DNA of 8,155 nt from Methylacidiphilaceae bacterium UBA1321 (lineage in GTDB: Bacteria; Verrucomicrobiota; Verrucomicrobiia; Methylacidiphilales; UBA1321): assembly GCA_002306945.1 (NCBI GenBank), contig DBTH01000241.1, positions 5,339-13,493 on the forward strand, given 5' to 3'. A program made the position numbers and the translations under genes. Below the pieces are notes generated by a model. The model was not told the DNA's origin. It saw only the letters and a list, made by a program, of their open reading frames with translations, and searched no databases. Below are positions 6,004 through 8,155 of the stretch, in pieces; the first letter of the stretch is position 1, and every line of letters begins with the position of its first letter.

Positions 6004-6023
6004 GCCGGGGATCATTCCCCGGC
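6004..6023 (-). promoter_or_regulatory. Perfect 8-bp hairpin in the alaS-ribBA spacer
   Basis: GCCGGGGA and TCCCCGGC flank a 4-base loop, a perfect and very GC-rich stem. It sits between the alaS stop (6062) and ribBA, with its 3' arm touching the ribosome binding site. No T-run follows on either strand, so it is not a standard terminator. A leader or attenuation element, or an mRNA processing or stability stem between alaS and ribBA, fits better. It is not a complete FMN riboswitch: the spacer is only 69 bases and the other stems are absent. Confidence 0.55.
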
Positions 6024-6044
6024 TGCAACTCTCAAAGAACAATT

Positions 6045-6050
6045 ATTATC
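6045..6050 (-). promoter_or_regulatory. Possible -10 box for ribBA
   Basis: GATAAT on the minus strand (5 of 6 matches to TATAAT) lies about 53 bases before the ribBA ATG, so a transcript from it would carry the hairpin as its leader. No good -35 box is found 15-18 bases upstream, where the sequence is the end of alaS. ribBA may equally be read through from alaS. Confidence 0.22.
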
Positions 6051-6061
6051 CGATTCTGAAA

Positions 6062-8155
6062 TCAAATCAAAGTTTCGACCCTGGCAAGCGCTTCGTCGAT
6101 CTTTTCCGGTTGCGAACCGCCACCCTGGGCGAGTTCGGGGCGACCGCCGCCCTTGCCGCCGACAACCGGGGCGATGGCCTGAATGATTTTTCCAGCCATG
6201 ACTTTCTTTGAAAAAGCGGGAGCGACGCTGGCGATGAGGGCGGCCTTGGTGTCGTCCTGGCGGGCGATGACGGCCACGCCCTTCCAACGATTTTTCAGCG
6301 CGTCAACGAGCACTGGCAGATACGCTCCGGGACCGTCGGCGATGTGAGCCGTGAGGAACGGGACGCCGTTTTTCTCGTGCGCGGTGGCAACGAGTTGTTC
6401 GGCCTGCGCGGCGGCTTCCTTCTGCCACGAAGCGGCCTGCTCCTTGGCGTTTTGCTTTTCCCACTCGCGAACGTCGGATTCGAGTTTTTCCAGTTCGACC
6501 TGGCGGGCGGCGAAGGATTTCCACGTTTCCAGCGGCGAGTTGGATTCCTTGAAGGACTTGAGTAAAACGAGATCGACGCGGCGTTTGCGCAGGATCGAGT
6601 GGCGTTCCTCCTGCTTGAGCAATTCGCTATGCACGTAGTCGATGAGGGCGTTGCCGGTAACGGCTTCGATACGGCGGATGCCCGCCGCGATGGCGCTCTC
6701 GGAAAGGAGCTTGAAATAACCAATGCGTCCGGTCTGGCGCACGTGCGTGCCGCCGCAAAGTTCGCGGGAATAATTGCCGACGCTGACGAGCCGGACGGTG
6801 TCTCCGTATTTGTCGCCGAAGAATTGCATGACGGCTTCGTCGCCCTTGATGTCCTTGTAGGAATGTTCCTCCCACGAGACGGGATCGTTGGCTTCGACGC
6901 GTTCGTTGACAAGTTTTTCCACTTCGGCGATTTGCTCGGGTGTCATCGCTTCGGAATAGGAGAAGTCGAAACGCAGTCGGTCGGGCCCGACGTAGGAACC
7001 TTTCTGACCGACCTGGCTGCCGAGCACCTGGCGCAACGCCCAGTGCATGAGGTGCGTGCAGGTGTGGTGCGCTTCGATACGGGCGCGGTTGTTGACATCG
7101 ACCTTTAACGTGACGGGAGCGCCGGGCTGGATGGTCACGGCTTCACTGAGCTTGTGAAGGATCGCGCCGTCGTGGGATTTCTGGACGTCGACGATCGTGT
7201 AAATATTTCCGAGGAAATCGACCGTGCCGTGGTCGCTGACCTGGCCGCCCATCGCGGAATAGAACGGGCTCTTTTCGGTGACGAGGATGTCGCCGTCGGT
7301 GAGGACAACCGTGGTCTGGAATTCGAGCTTGTCGTAGCCGACGAACTCGGTTGTCTTACCGTCGCCTTCGACGCTGACGGTGATGACTTCCTTTTTCTGC
7401 GCGGCCTGGGAACGTTTCTTCTGCTCGGCCATGAGCGTGTCGAAACCGGCTTCATCAACCGAGAGACCGCGTTCGCGCGCCATGAGCTGCGTGAGATCGA
7501 GCGGGAATCCGTAGGTGTCGTAGAGCTTGAACGCGTCCTCGCCGGAAATGGTCGAGTTCTTCGCGCTTTGGGCTGCTTCGTCGAACAGCGCAATGCCGTG
7601 TTCGAGCGTCTTGATGAAGCTCTCCTCCTCGCCGTGAATGGTTTTTTCGACCACGGCGCGGCGGGTTTTAATCTCGGGGAAAATGGGGCTCATCGTCTCG
7701 TCGAGCACGCCGACGAGATTGTAGAGGAACGGCTCGTGCAGACCGAGGTTGCGGCCGTAACGAACCGCGCGGCGCAGGATGCGGCGCAGAACGTAGCCCC
7801 GGCCTTCGTTGCTGGGGATGATGCCGTCGGCGACGGAAAAACTGAGCGTGCGGACGTGATCGGAAATGACGCGGAAGGCGATGTCGATTTTCTCCTGTTC
7901 GCTCAGCGTGGTCTGGCCGGGGGCGGGCAGCGTGTGGGCGTACTTTTTGCCGGTGAGTTTTTCAATCGCGGCGAAGAGCGGCTGGAAGACGTCGGTCTCG
8001 TAATTGCTGAAGCGGGCGTTGGCGAAATCGGTCAGCCCCTTGCTGCATTGCATGATCGAACAAACGCGCTCGAAACCCATGCCGGTGTCGACGTTCTGCG
8101 CAGGCAGCGGGATGAATGTGCCGTCGGCATTGGCGTTGAACTGCATGAACACGAG
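6062..8155 (-). CDS. alaS: Alanyl-tRNA synthetase (5' end cut by window edge)
   Basis: The frame is open through base 8155 and ends with TGA at 6064-6062, giving the last 697 residues of AlaRS (usually about 870-950). It charges tRNA-Ala with alanine and edits mischarged serine and glycine. The fragment begins LVFMQFN followed by VDTGMGFERV (residues 22-31), the class II motif 3 region. Motifs 1 and 2 are therefore outside the window. Next come the helical tRNA-binding part (DGIIPSNEGRGYVLRRILRR, 110-129), the editing domain with zinc ligands in HTCTH (H364, H368) and CGGTH (C467, H471), a coiled region rich in Glu, Lys and Gln (about 541-595), and the C-Ala domain with GGKGGGRPELAQGGG (666-680). 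All editing residues I can check are present. The gene runs toward ribBA with a 69-base spacer. Confidence 0.97.
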   Translation of the reverse strand, partial: LVFMQFNANADGTFIPLPAQNVDTGMGFERVCSIMQCSKGLTDFANARFSNYETDVFQPLFAAIEKLTGKKYAHTLPAPGQTTLSEQEKIDIAFRVISDHVRTLSFSVADGIIPSNEGRGYVLRRILRRAVRYGRNLGLHEPFLYNLVGVLDETMSPIFPEIKTRRAVVEKTIHGEEESFIKTLEHGIALFDEAAQSAKNSTISGEDAFKLYDTYGFPLDLTQLMARERGLSVDEAGFDTLMAEQKKRSQAAQKKEVITVSVEGDGKTTEFVGYDKLEFQTTVVLTDGDILVTEKSPFYSAMGGQVSDHGTVDFLGNIYTIVDVQKSHDGAILHKLSEAVTIQPGAPVTLKVDVNNRARIEAHHTCTHLMHWALRQVLGSQVGQKGSYVGPDRLRFDFSYSEAMTPEQIAEVEKLVNERVEANDPVSWEEHSYKDIKGDEAVMQFFGDKYGDTVRLVSVGNYSRELCGGTHVRQTGRIGYFKLLSESAIAAGIRRIEAVTGNALIDYVHSELLKQEERHSILRKRRVDLVLLKSFKESNSPLETWKSFAARQVELEKLESDVREWEKQNAKEQAASWQKEAAAQAEQLVATAHEKNGVPFLTAHIADGPGAYLPVLVDALKNRWKGVAVIARQDDTKAALIASVAPAFSKKVMAGKIIQAIAPVVGGKGGGRPELAQGGGSQPEKIDEALARVETLI

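Noticed and set aside
5993..6061. Complete FMN (RFN) riboswitch before ribBA
   Set aside because: Only 69 bases are available and a single hairpin is seen. The conserved multi-stem junction and flanking RFN sequences are missing.
5192..6211. Plus-strand open frame of 339 codons opposite ribBA and the end of alaS
   Set aside because: It crosses two well-supported minus-strand genes and their spacer and has no recognisable motif. It is a shadow frame.
6599..7108. Plus-strand open frame of 169 codons opposite alaS
   Set aside because: It lies fully inside the AlaRS editing domain coding region, whose zinc-site motifs are intact on the minus strand.

Overview
The window looks like an ordinary chromosomal segment of a GC-rich Gram-negative bacterium, most likely a member of the Verrucomicrobiota. 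The placement is an inference from the ribBA - small gene - ribH - nusB order behind alaS, the character of the proteins, some TTG starts and the glycosyltransferase run. No rRNA or other decisive marker is present. Almost everything is coded on the minus strand. The one exception is a small thioredoxin-like gene on the plus strand.

Right-hand block, read from right to left on the minus strand: the 3' part of alaS (alanyl-tRNA synthetase, cut by the window edge); a 69-base spacer with a perfect 8-bp hairpin; ribBA (bifunctional riboflavin precursor enzyme); a 47-base spacer with three imperfect 9-bp tandem units; an AT-richer gene for a 95-residue two-helix membrane protein; ribH (lumazine synthase); and, 4 bases later, nusB (antitermination factor). 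RibBA makes both precursors of the riboflavin ring system: from GTP, the pyrimidine that later steps turn into the RibH partner substrate, and from ribulose 5-phosphate, the four-carbon unit. RibH joins them into lumazine. ribD and riboflavin synthase (ribE) are not in the window.

Middle: a plus-strand gene for a membrane-anchored or exported CPSC thioredoxin-fold protein converges on nusB across a 23-base gap that holds a small palindrome. On its other side it diverges from the glycosyltransferase run across a 154-base spacer.

Left-hand block, minus strand: two glycosyltransferase family 9 (heptosyltransferase-like) genes followed by a family 4 type glycosyltransferase cut by the window edge. 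Both junctions are 4-base ATGA stop/start overlaps, so the three are very probably co-transcribed and translationally coupled. They probably build lipopolysaccharide core or another surface glycan.

No rRNA, tRNA, CRISPR array, insertion sequence, phage gene or complete riboswitch was seen. I found no clearly undescribed system. The items most worth a second look are the AT-rich membrane-protein gene inside the riboflavin operon, the altered loop after the catalytic histidine of RibH, and the hairpin leader of ribBA.
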